This document shows, one piece after another, positions 31,638 to 41,285 of a stretch of DNA of 64,000 nucleotides. Each line of letters starts with the position of its first letter. The first letter of the stretch is position 1. The notes beneath the pieces are model-generated. The model was given only the letters and a program-made list of their open reading frames with translations, had not been told where the DNA came from and did no database searches. Location: the NCBI GenBank assembly GCA_008729055.1, contig SDUX01000001.1:3565631-3629630 (forward strand). The letters are read 5' to 3'. The stretch comes from Pyropia haitanensis. Lineage: Eukaryota; Rhodophyta; Bangiophyceae; Bangiales; Bangiaceae. A program made the translations under genes and the position numbers.

Positions 31638-33212
31638 ATGGCATACGAGCCGCCAAAGGTTACCACGCTGTGTGATGTGCCCGCCGCGGCCGCCCACGCC
31701 GACGCTACGGCGGTGGTGGCCGAGGCCGCCCCCGGCGGCGGCGCGGCGCGGTCGCTGAGCCACGCGGACCTCGCCGCGACCGTCAGCCGCCTGCGGTCGT
31801 CGCTGACCGCGGCTGGCGTCCGCCGCGGCGACGTGGTGTCGATTGTGCTGCCCAACGGGGTGGACTTTCTCGCCGTCTACCTCGCCGTTGCGCAGCTGGG
31901 CGCCACCGCGGCGCCGCTCAACCCGGCGTACACGGCGGAGGAGTTTGGGTTTTACCTCTCTGACGCGGACGCCAAGGCGGTGGTGGCACCCGCCGCCGCG
32001 GCGGGCGCGCTGCCCATCCACGAGGCGGCGTCCAAGCTGGGCCTGCCCACCTGGTCGCTGTCACCCGCCTCGGATGCGCTGGAGGGGGTGGCCGCCCCCG
32101 CCGACGCGCCCGCGGCGGACGGGGAGCTGGCCCGCCCGGACGATGTTGCCATGTTCCTCCACACGTCGGGCACGACGAGCCGGCCCAAGGGGGTGCCCCT
32201 GACGCAGACCAACCTGGCCACCAGCCTCATGAACATTGCGCGCACGTACGAGCTCACCTCTGCCGACACGGTGCTGCTGGTGATGCCCCTCTTCCACGTC
32301 CACGGGCTGATGGCGGCCGCGCTGACGACGCTCGCCACGGGCGGCAAGGTGATCATCCCGGCTGGCGGCAAGTTCTCCGCGTCTGCCTTTTGGCCGACCG
32401 CCACCGCCCACGCCATTACCTGGTACACGGCGGTGCCGACGATCCACCAGGTCCTGTTGTCGCGCGCCGAGGCGGACTTCCCGGCCACCTCCCCGCCGCC
32501 CCTGCGGTTTATCCGGTCGTGCTCGGCGTCGCTGGCGCCGGCGGTGCTGGAGCGGCTGGAGACCACCTTTGGCGCGCCCGTCCTTGAGGCGTACGCCATG
32601 ACCGAAGCCGCCCATCAGATGACGTCCAACCCGCTCCCCGCGCACGGGCCGCGGGTGCCCGGCTCGGTGGGCCCCGGCCAAAACGTGCAGGTGGCCATCC
32701 TGGATGCCGCCAACGAACAGCTGCCGTCGGGACAGGTGGGGGAAGTGTGCATCCGCGGCGCCAACGTGACTGCCGGCTATAAGAATAACCCCGACGCCAA
32801 CGCAGTTGCGTTTGGCGGCGGTTGGTTCCACACGGGCGACCAGGGGGTCCTCAACGCCGACGGCTACCTGACGCTGACGGGGCGGCTCAAGGAGATGATC
32901 AACCGCGGTGGTGAGAAGATCTCGCCGCTCGAGGTGGACGCCGCCCTCTTGGCGCACCCGCAGGTGTCTGAGGCGGTGGCGTTTGGAGTGCCAGACGAGA
33001 AGTATGGGGAGGTGGTGGCCGCCGCGGTGGTGCTGCTGCCGGGCGCTGACGGCGTGACGGCGGACGACATCAAGACGTTTGTGCGCGGCAAGCTGGCCAC
33101 CTTCAAGGTGCCACAGACGCTCTTCATTGCTGAGACTCTGCCGCGGACCGCGACGGGCAAGATCCAACGGCGGATTGTGGCACAGGCGTTTGTGTCACCC
33201 CCCAAGGCGTGA
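31638..33212 (+). CDS. AAE3: Oxalyl-CoA synthetase (AAE3/Pcs60 family acyl-activating enzyme)
   Basis: Adenylates oxalate and transfers it to CoA, the first step of the oxalate-degradation route described for plant AAE3 and yeast Pcs60. The protein is 524 residues in one uninterrupted exon. Motifs: the AMP-binding P-loop HTSGTTSRPKG (residues 175-185), YAMTEAAHQM followed by NPLPAHGPRVPGSVG, an AAE3-type signature, HTGDQG with Asp401, GRLKEMINRGGEKISPLEVD (hinge), and the catalytic Lys508 in PRTATGKIQRR. The ATG at 31638 is chosen because it sits in a strong Kozak context (GCCGCGGCCATGG) and family homology begins there; the in-frame ATG at 31434 would add 68 Pro/Arg-rich residues. The C-terminus SPPKA is not a peroxisomal PTS1, unlike yeast Pcs60, so a cytosolic location as in Arabidopsis is likely. 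There are no frame breaks, in contrast to its neighbours. Confidence 0.92.
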   Translation: MAYEPPKVTTLCDVPAAAAHADATAVVAEAAPGGGAARSLSHADLAATVSRLRSSLTAAGVRRGDVVSIVLPNGVDFLAVYLAVAQLGATAAPLNPAYTAEEFGFYLSDADAKAVVAPAAAAGALPIHEAASKLGLPTWSLSPASDALEGVAAPADAPAADGELARPDDVAMFLHTSGTTSRPKGVPLTQTNLATSLMNIARTYELTSADTVLLVMPLFHVHGLMAAALTTLATGGKVIIPAGGKFSASAFWPTATAHAITWYTAVPTIHQVLLSRAEADFPATSPPPLRFIRSCSASLAPAVLERLETTFGAPVLEAYAMTEAAHQMTSNPLPAHGPRVPGSVGPGQNVQVAILDAANEQLPSGQVGEVCIRGANVTAGYKNNPDANAVAFGGGWFHTGDQGVLNADGYLTLTGRLKEMINRGGEKISPLEVDAALLAHPQVSEAVAFGVPDEKYGEVVAAAVVLLPGADGVTADDIKTFVRGKLATFKVPQTLFIAETLPRTATGKIQRRIVAQAFVSPPKA

Positions 33213-33875
33213 GGGATCTACGAGTGATGCCTACCGCGAGCGCAGTGCGACTGGCCACGGCAGTGCCGTGAGTGCTGTGGGGCTGCTGTACGCGATCTAC
33301 CGCGAGCTTGATGGCATGTTTTGGGGTGGATGTGAACGGGTAGCCCAGGCGGCGGGGAGGTGCCGAAGAACAGCCATTGACAGATCTGGAACAACCTGGC
33401 GTCCCCTCCAGAATCCCGAGGCTGTCAACGTGTGCGTGTGGTACGTGGCTGGTGCTGACCGCGGACGAGTGGTCTTCTCAGCACATGACCGATTGGGGAC
33501 ATCGAGGTACTACTATCCACAGGTGCTGTGGCTCCCAGCAGAGTGGCTGACTCCAGGTTACCCCGCCCCTGATCATTCACGTACTTGCGTCCAAGGACGA
33601 CGCCACCGCAACCCGTGACATGCTGGCCACACGAGAGACATGTCCGCAAGCGCGCGAAGACCAAAGACACAAAAAAAAACACGGAACGAAAGATCACCCT
33701 GTGCAACCCTCCCACAAATGCCAGTGACACCCCCTCCGGCGCAGGTGCGCAGCAGGAAAAAGAAAACGCTCAACGAGCTAGCGAGATATGAGACACAAGT
33801 TCCCGGGGCGATGCTACAGACTCCTGGCGCACAGGCGGTGGCAAGGGGAAATAATCAAGCGACGGGGCTCACGAT
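33213..33875. other. Convergent 3' intergenic region
   Basis: Lies between the 3' ends of AAE3 (+) and CP12 (-). Near-average base composition. No polyadenylation hexamer could be assigned with confidence and no gene was seen. Confidence 0.5.
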
Positions 33876-34472
33876 CTAATCCTCGTAGGTGCGGCACTCA
33901 TCCGCCTCCGGCACGTCCTCGCAGTACTCCTCCAGAGGGTCCTTCTTTTCAGCGTTCTTCTGGTGCGAAGCCTCCGCCTCGAGCTCCTCCACCGCGTCCC
34001 TGTGTCGTAGCAACAGCCAAACCAGAAATGCGCAGTCAACAACGTAACACCCAACCCGATGGCAACGATCCTCAACACGCGCACAAGAAAAAAAACGAGT
34101 GAACGTTAGCAGCCTGGCTTGGCAATGGAAACAGCGGCCGAAAACGAACACACAGACTCCCACGCCCGGTGATTCGCAGGAGAAGAAGGGTCTACAAAGC
34201 GCAGGGGCATGCAAGGAACCCGGCGAGCGCTCGAGCAAAACGTACCAGGCCGCGGCGGCCTCCTTCGAGGTCTTGCCATACTTCTCCGACGCCTCCTTAG
34301 CCTTGGCAATCTCCGTCTGGATGCTCTCCTGGATGTTGCTCATCCGCACGGTCGCGCGCGCGACGGGCGCGGCGACCACGGCGGCGCCCGCAAACGACGA
34401 GCGGGTGCACACCGCCGACGGGGCACGGCGGGCCGACGACACCGCGGCGACACCAGTCACGAAACCCATCAT
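33876..34472 (-). CDS. CP12: Chloroplast CP12, Calvin-cycle linker protein (two exons)
   Basis: CP12 is a small disordered stromal protein that, when oxidised, ties GAPDH and phosphoribulokinase into an inactive complex. Exon 1 is 34472-34246, exon 2 is 33999-33876; the 246-nt intron has GT at 34245-34244 and AG at 34001-34000 and splits a Trp codon. The product is 116 residues: a transit peptide of about 43 (Ala/Ser/Arg/Val-rich), then KAKEASEKYGKTSKEAAAAW, the conserved core W76-D-x-VEEL that includes the AWD_VEEL signature, and the C-terminal GAPDH-binding tail with C102 and C111 eight residues apart, ending ECRTYED. The N-terminal cysteine pair of plant CP12 is absent: the positions around KEAAAAW that read C-A/G-x-x-x-AW in plants are alanines here. 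The start is one of two adjacent ATGs (34472 or 34469). Convergent with AAE3. Confidence 0.95.
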   Translation of the reverse strand: MMGFVTGVAAVSSARRAPSAVCTRSSFAGAAVVAAPVARATVRMSNIQESIQTEIAKAKEASEKYGKTSKEAAAAWYVLLERSPGSLHAPALCRPFFSCESPGVGVCVFVFGRCFHCQARLLTFTRFFSCARVEDRCHRVGCYVVDCAFLVWLLLRHRDAVEELEAEASHQKNAEKKDPLEEYCEDVPEADECRTYED

Positions 34473-35167
34473 CTTGGATGAAAGGGGAGAAGGAAGGAAT
34501 GAAGCAAAAAGGGATCGGGGAGGGGGTGATGCAGGGGCGAGGGAGAATGAAGGTTGCTCGAGTACGCGACACAGATGCGGGGTGCGGCGAAGACGGCTGC
34601 GGCGGCTGGGTCGCGTAAAATCAGAAGGTGACCCTCTTGGACCGCCGAAATGTGTCAAATGGAGCCCACCCTGCGCGTGTGCACGGACGGTGTGCGGGTC
34701 TGCCGAGCTGTGGTGAACACGCGCGTGGCCAGGCGAGTGCCAGCGTGAGGCCCCCCGTGGGGCATCGCCACAGTGGTGGGCAGCTCAAGGGCCGCACACA
34801 TGTCGAGATCAAGTTGCCACGTGTTCCACGTGGAGATTCTACCGCCGCTGAGGCTAGATCGGTGGATGGGAGAGCGGGTGGTGGAATCAGATTTTCTTGG
34901 GAGATTGTGTTGCAGCTCTTGCTCAATTCGGTGAAAGTAACTCACAAGTGACCGACATGTGCTTGACGATGGCATTGAAAAACAGAGAACTCATCTCGTC
35001 GAGCACGTCCCTGTGCGGAACGCCCTCGCCACAAAGACAGCCGCCCACTTCACAGGCCGGCGGGAGTGGCGGGGGCGTCAGCAGACGCACTTGGAGCGGC
35101 GCGTAGCGGGTCTCAACGACCTTACCCGCCACCCGTCTCTCCGCACCCACCCCCCCGCGCCGCCGCG
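34473..35167. other. Intergenic; CP12 promoter side
   Basis: 5' flank of CP12 (minus) and 3' flank of the UBC protein (minus). No TATA box was seen close to CP12, and no gene. Confidence 0.45.
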
Positions 35168-36736
35168 TCAACCCCCCCGGCCGCCCCCGTTTCGGACGCG
35201 CGCCCAGTACGCGGCAGGCGCCAGCCGCGCGCCCGCCGCGGCCTCGGCATTGACCGCCCACCGCGGGTCGGGCCGCGCGAGCAGCCGCACCAGCGCGGCG
35301 AGCGTCCCCCCTACGGTCGGGTCGACCACCTCCTCCCCCCGCACCTCCCCCCCCCACGCCGCTGCCCTCGCCGCCGCCACCTCCGCCGCCTCTGCCGCGG
35401 CCTGCGCGCGGCGGCGGGCGGCGGGCGCGACGGGCGGCCCGCGCCCCCCCCCAGGGCCGGGTCGAGCGCGGGCACCCCCCCCGGCGACGACACGTTGGGG
35501 TGCCACACCCCCGCGCCCGGCGCGAAGCGCACCCACGGGGCGGGCACCGGGTGGGTGGCGGCGGCGACAACCTCGACGGGGAAGACGAGGCCCTCCCAGG
35601 CGGCGTGGCCGCCGGCCACGGTCACCACCGCGTCCCAGACGTAGGGGGCGGCCGCGTTGCGGGGCGTCGCCGCCAACACTCCGGGGGGGGGGTCCGTCGC
35701 GAGCGCCGTGGCCTCGTCGCGCAGGCCGTTGGCGGCGTCAGCCACGTCGGCAGCGTCGGGCGGGGGGTCCTCAAACGTCCAACCGGGGCGGGAGAGGGTG
35801 CCGAGGAGGCGCTTGTGGGCGGCGGCCAGGTCCGCGCGGAGGGCGGCCCAGCCCCCCCGGGGGAACAGCCGCCCGCCCGCGCCGGCCTGGGGCGGGCGCG
35901 CCCGCTCGTACGCCTCCGCCGCCGCCACGGCCGCGACGTACGTCTCGTAGTAGAGGAGGAAGGTGCGCGCGGCGGTGGCGGCAAAGGGGGACGCCCGCAG
36001 CGCGGCGGGCGTGACCGCGTCGAGGACGGCGCCGCGGAGGCACGCCGCCGTCGCCGCCGCCGTGGGCGCGTCGGTGATGAGCACCCCGTTGGGGGCGGGG
36101 GGGGGGGGGTCACCCCGCGGGGGGCGCCCGCCCCGGCCCCCGCCGCCGCGGCGCCCGCTGCCGGCGCCGCGCGGGCGGCCGCCGCGCCGCTGCTGCTCGC
36201 AGCGGCGTCGCCGCCGCCGCCGCTGCCGCCGCCGCCGCCCCCCCCCGCCGGCAGCGCCCCCCACACGCGGTCCCAGGGGGCGTCCACCCCCCCCCCCCCA
36301 GCCACGGCGCACGCGGCGGCGGCACGCCCAGCTCTGGGTGCCCCGGCCGGGCGTTGAGCAGCGCCTGCACGGCGAGGAGGACGCCGCGGAGCGACTCGGC
36401 GGGCGACCACGCCCGCCCCGCGACCGCCGCGTGCGCGAGCCGCCGCCCCGCCGCGGCGGGCAGCGCGGGGTGCCCGCCGCCGCCGCCGCCGACCGCCGCG
36501 GGGGCGGCGTACACCTGGGGGGGGCGGATGGGGTAGTCGCCGGGGATGACAAGGACAAACTGGAAGAGCGCGCCCTGTGGGGGGGGGTTGCGGCGGCCGC
36601 GGCCGGGGGGCGGGGGGGGGGGGGGGGGGAAGGCGCATCGCGGGGGCGGGTCCATGGCCAGGAGCAGGGTGGGGAGGGGCACAACGAGCCTCTGTCAGTC
36701 GCCTCGTCCCGCCCGCGTGGTGTCGACAGCGGACGA

Positions 36737-36776
<40 letters not shown>

Positions 36777-37784
36777 GCGGCGTGCCCCCCCGGCAGCGTG
36801 CCGCCGCCGCCGGCACCCGCCGCCGCACCCGCCGCCCCCCGCGCAGCCGCGCGCCCACCGCTGCGCGCCACCCGCCGCCCATCCCCCCTGCCTCCCTCCC
36901 GGCAGACGTACCGCGTACGGCGTCTCGAGGGGCCCCACGATCAGCGCCCACACGCACGCCGGGACGGCGGCGTCCCACGCAACGGCCAGCAGCGGCAGCC
37001 GCTCCCGCTGCACCAGCGCCACGTCCCGGGCGACGCGCAGGAACGTGGCGTCGGGTAGCGGGGGGGGGGCGTGGCGGCGGCGGCGGGACGCGTGCGCGTT
37101 GCCCGTGCTGCTGTCGCCACCCGTGCCTCCGCCACCGCCATCACTACCGCCGCCGCCACCGCCACCGCCCCCGCCACCGCCACCGTCGCCGCCGCCGCCG
37201 CCGCCGACGCCGCCGCCGCCGCCGCTGTTGCTGCCGCCGCCGCCGCCGCCGCCGCCGCTGCCGCCGCTTCTACAGCGGCCGCGGCCGCCGCCGCCGCCGC
37301 CGCGGCCGCGACAGCCACTGCCACCCGGGGATCCCGCCGGCGGCGCCCCCCCCCCCCCGCCCCCCTCCTCCCCGGTGGCGGCGTCGTCCCCAGCGGCGGC
37401 GGGCGGCCGCCCCCCCCGCCAGGTGGCCGCCCAAGCTGGGAGCGTGCGGTCAACCCAGCCGCCACACCAGTCGTCATCGCTGTCGCTGTCGAGGGCGGCG
37501 GCCCAGGCGGGGGCACGCCGCGGCGGCTCACTCGCCGCCGCCAGACCGGGGGAGCCCGCCGCGGTGGCGGCGGCGCCGCTGGCCCCGTCTGCTTGCGCGA
37601 CGGGCGACGGGGGGGGGGCGGTGGCTGGCTCGGCGGCGGCGGTGGTGGTGGTGGTGGTGGAGGCGGCGGCGGCGGCGGAGGCCGACGCCGCCTCCCCCCC
37701 CGCCGCGTCTCCCCCGCCTGGTGGCGACAGCAGGGCGTCGACCGGGGGGGCGGCGCCCACCCCCGGCAGCGTCCACGCTGGCAT
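35168..37784 (-). CDS. Tandem UBC-fold protein lacking recognisable catalytic cysteines (E2-variant-like)
   Basis: Upstream exon: start proposed at 37784 (MPAWTLPGVG; the frame is open to 38564 but is low complexity), an acidic LDSDSDDDWCGGW patch, Gly-rich linkers, then FLRVARDVALVQRERLPLLA and VWALIVGPLETPYA (about 37040-36912), the helix 1 and GPxxTPY part of an E2 fold. A 337-nt intron (GT 36911-36910, AG 36576-36575) joins precisely to GALFQFVLVIPGDYPIRPPQV, the family F-x-L-x-x-P-x-x-YP-x-x-PP motif. The expected HPN...G-x-x-C region reads HPALPAAAGRRLAH, with no cysteine, followed by AWSPAESLRGVLLAVQALL. A helical linker follows (NGVLITDAPTAAATAACLRG, then FLLYYETYVAAVAAAEAYER), then a second fold: VWDAVVTVAGGHAAWEGLVF, WVRFAPGAGVWHPNVSSPGG with VPALDPAL where the catalytic cysteine should be (C replaced by P), and LVRLLARPDPRWAVNAEAAA ending at the stop at 35168. 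Frame changes occur at C/G runs. It could be scaffold-like (compare BRCC45/BRE or UEV proteins) or a diverged UBE2O relative; function unknown. Confidence 0.7.
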
Positions 37785-37954
37785 CCGCCGCTCGTTGTCG
37801 GCCCGGGGGGGGATGGCCCGCCGGCGTGGCCGCCGCCGCTGCGGGGCGGGGCCGCCGCCAGCGGCGGCGGCACCACGGGGCGGGGGGTGACCGCGTTGGC
37901 GGCGGGCGGGGGGCGAAAGCGTGCCGCGTGACCGCCGGCGTCGCCGGTGCCGGT

Positions 37955-37987
<33 letters not shown>

Positions 37988-40900
37988 CGCCGGCGCGTCT
38001 GGGCTCCCTGCCGGCGGTGCTGCCGCCGCCGTCGCCATAGCGGCCGCCGCCGCCGCCGCCGTCACCGTCGTCGCCGTCACCGCCGCCGTTGCCGTTGCCA
38101 TTGCAAACGGAGCCGCCGCCGTGGCGCTGGCGGCGGGGGAACGAGGGCGGGGGGAGGCGCCGCCGCTCCCGCAGGCACGGGTGGGGACGGGCGCCGCCGG
38201 GGGGGTCTTCCCGTCCATGCCGGGGGGTGGGTAATCCGGACGGAGGGGGGGATCGGGGGCGGGGGGGGGGCTGCTGCGCGGGGATGGGCGGCAGAAGCGG
38301 GGGCGGGGCTGGGGGGGAGGCGGCCTCGCGACGGCGGAGAGGGAGGTGCGTCGCCCCGCTGCCGGGCGGGAGGAGGCCAGACGGCGGCGGCGGCGGTGGG
38401 GGGGGGGGGAAGCGGCGGCAGCGACGGGCGTGAGCGGCGCGGCCGCCACCCCCAGCGCCCCGTGCCGTGGTGGGGCCGCGGCCGGGGGCGTGCGCTGCGC
38501 AGACACGGCGGGCCCTACACCCTGTCATCCATGAAGTGCTGTCCGTGGCCTGCGAGGATGTCACGAGGTGTGGGGGCGGGCCCGCGGGCAGTCGGGTCCA
38601 GCGGGGCCGTCGCCGCCGCAGGCACCGCGGGCGGTGGGTGCGCTGGCCGCGCGGGGGGGGGGACGAGGCCGCCGACGAGCGCGCCTTGTTGCCTGCAGTC
38701 CGCGAGGTGGCGAGTGGACGCGTGGACGGGAGATGACGTGTACCTGGGACACAGAATTATCGACCAGGCGAGACCAGCTTCAGGCAAGTAACAAAAAAAG
38801 TCACCAGTTTGGACGGGACCAGTAGCTTTGAAAAAATAGACGTGGCAGCGGGTCGTGCAAGGCCGGGGGGCGGCGGGGCGGCCAGTCGAGTTTGGACGCT
38901 GCATCCGTGTCGATCAAGGAAGCGTCAAGAGGGGATACCTCCGAGGCAAGGGGTGCTGCCGCAGTGGGTGACAAGCAGGTTTGTAGGGCGGCGGCAACGC
39001 ATCCACGACCGACCCAGACGATGGGGTGCGCCCATCCGGGCTGGCTGGAACGGCTGTACGGCTCCGAGGTCGGGAGAGATGTTTTACGTCTGCGAGAGTG
39101 GGCCTTGGACACGGCCCAATGCTTCCATCGCAGCGGGGCATGACCGCGCGCTTTCAGAGCCCGTGATGCCATGGTAATTGGCACTCACTTGCTGCTTTAG
39201 GGGGGCGTTCTTCTGCTGCTATGACCGCGGACCTGCGGCCCACCGCTTGACACCCTCTCACGATGCGCACTTGGGACTTTGCAGAGGAACACCGATGCGG
39301 CACGGTGTCCATCACAGCCTGAGGGGCCTGCCAGCGGGCGCCAACGGGCGTCGAGTACCACGCCCACAACTAGTGTTGTGCATCTGTCCGCCACGTATGG
39401 AAATTTCCTTGACATGTCAAGCACCCCTCCGCACGACCCCGTGAGGCACGATTTCCTGACATTTCCTTTCTTTCCCTTTCTTTCCGACACGTGGCGTTTG
39501 GCGCGGAATGACCTTTAAAAGGCGGCGGCAGTACGCGAAGTCCGCCCAGCGCGCTGGTCGGAACGGCGCCGACTTGCCGTGCTGGTCGGACGCACCGCAT
39601 CCGACCAGCTTCTCGCAGAGGCTGCCCACGCCTGCGAGGAGCCGCCCACGACGGCAAAGCTGACGTCAACGTGACCCCTCATCCTGTACGAGCACCCCGA
39701 TAGCAGCGACCGGTGTACCGCTTTGTGGAGGTGATCGTTCGAGATGGCCGGAGGACTCTGACCTGCGGTGCTGACGCGTGCGTGTACTCCCTTTATGACA
39801 ACATCACTCGTATGGAGGGCCACCTACGCCATTGCGAGCATGCATTATCTCAGTTTCCGGACATGCTGGCGGCGATCGGGAGGTCGTGTGCATCTGGCTC
39901 GACCGGCGGGCAATCCCTGGAGGGGAGGGTGGGGCGGGGGGTGGGCGGGGGTGGGGTGAAGGGGGTTGCGGGGGTGGCGCAGAGGATACCCGTGGGGGCC
40001 GCATGCGACCGCGGGGCGTCGGACGAGGGGGGGGGAGGGGGACGGGTGAGGAGGCAGGCACCGGGCATGTGGGTGAAGTCAGATCACCACCGGGGAGGGA
40101 CGGGGGGGGGGGCGGGGCGCACCGTGGATGGGCGTCGCCATGGAAGGAGGGGGGGCGGACGTCCCCGACTCAGCCACCGCCGTGAGAGCCGGCGATCAGA
40201 CGAAAATACTCCAAAAGTTCTCTCGAACGCTGCTGGTAGTTCTTGACAGTGGAGGCCTGACGCCCTCTCCAACCTGCTCTCTTTCCCCTCTGTCTTGGAA
40301 AGCGACAGGAATGACAGGAGAAACAATTTCCGTCAGACAGATTGCACAACACTACCCACAACGCCTGTCGGCGGGCGTGGAGCTCCCTCCACCTGAAGAC
40401 TGAAAAGTGTCCCTGGTCGGCGATGCGCCACGGCCCGCGCTGACCCCGGACCCGCGGCGCCTTTCACACGTGGCTGCGCGGACCGGTTACAATTATACTC
40501 ATTGTCGGCCAGTAGTCCCAGACACCAATGGTATGAACCTGGTATAGTTACAGATCAGTCACCACACAGTCGAAACGGAAATTGTCATTTGGGGCACCAA
40601 GCACGGGAGCGCGCGCGCGCGCTCTCGCCAACCTTCCCCCCCCCCCCAACAGGGCCGCTGTGGTGGCTGGCGGCTGGGCCGCGCGCGCCCACCCACACAC
40701 CCCCCCTCCGCGAGCCACACACGCAACACCGCGCCCGCCGGTTGTCGGCCAGTCGTGTCCACAAGCTGCTTGCTGGCTGGGCGGAGCGGGGAACCCCGTC
40801 ACGCCGACCGTGGCCGACACAATGCGTCGGCGCGTGTTTTCACTCGATCCGCAACGGCAGCGCCCGCGCTTTCTGCTCCGCACCCCCCCCCCCCACTGCA

Positions 40901-41285
40901 AGGAGGTGGGCGCCTCGACGGCGTGTCGGGGGGGCGCGCCCAGAGGCGTGTACAGAGGGGGGGGACACGCACAAACAAAAACGGGCACGTTACGAATCTC
41001 CCCCGCGCGCACCCTTGCACCCTATGGTGGCGACGTTGACCAAGCCACAATACCACACCACACCACAGACTGCCAGGTGCACGACAAGCAGAAGCGAACA
41101 TCAGCAACCAGAACAGAGACAACAAAACCAACAACAAACACGACGCCACCCACAAAACAAAGACAACAAAGCGACCAACCAAGTGTTTCAACGCCCCCAT
41201 CCCCACACACACGCCAGCGTCACCAGAGGCCCCCTGCCGTTTGGCGGGCAGCGCCGTGGCCACGCACGCCACCGCCACCACCCCA
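37785..41285. other. GC-rich 5' flank of the UBC gene, then gene-poor sequence
   Basis: 37785-38564 is an open minus-strand frame of Arg/Gly/Pro that could be a 5' UTR or N-terminal extension. 38700-40560 has moderate GC with scattered short frames and no domain; a CCTTTAAAAGG palindrome is at 39512-39522. 40590-40630 is a CGCG-rich stretch. 41040-41200 is CA-rich (CCACACCACACC, AACCAACAACAAAC) on the 3' side of the next gene. Confidence 0.4.
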
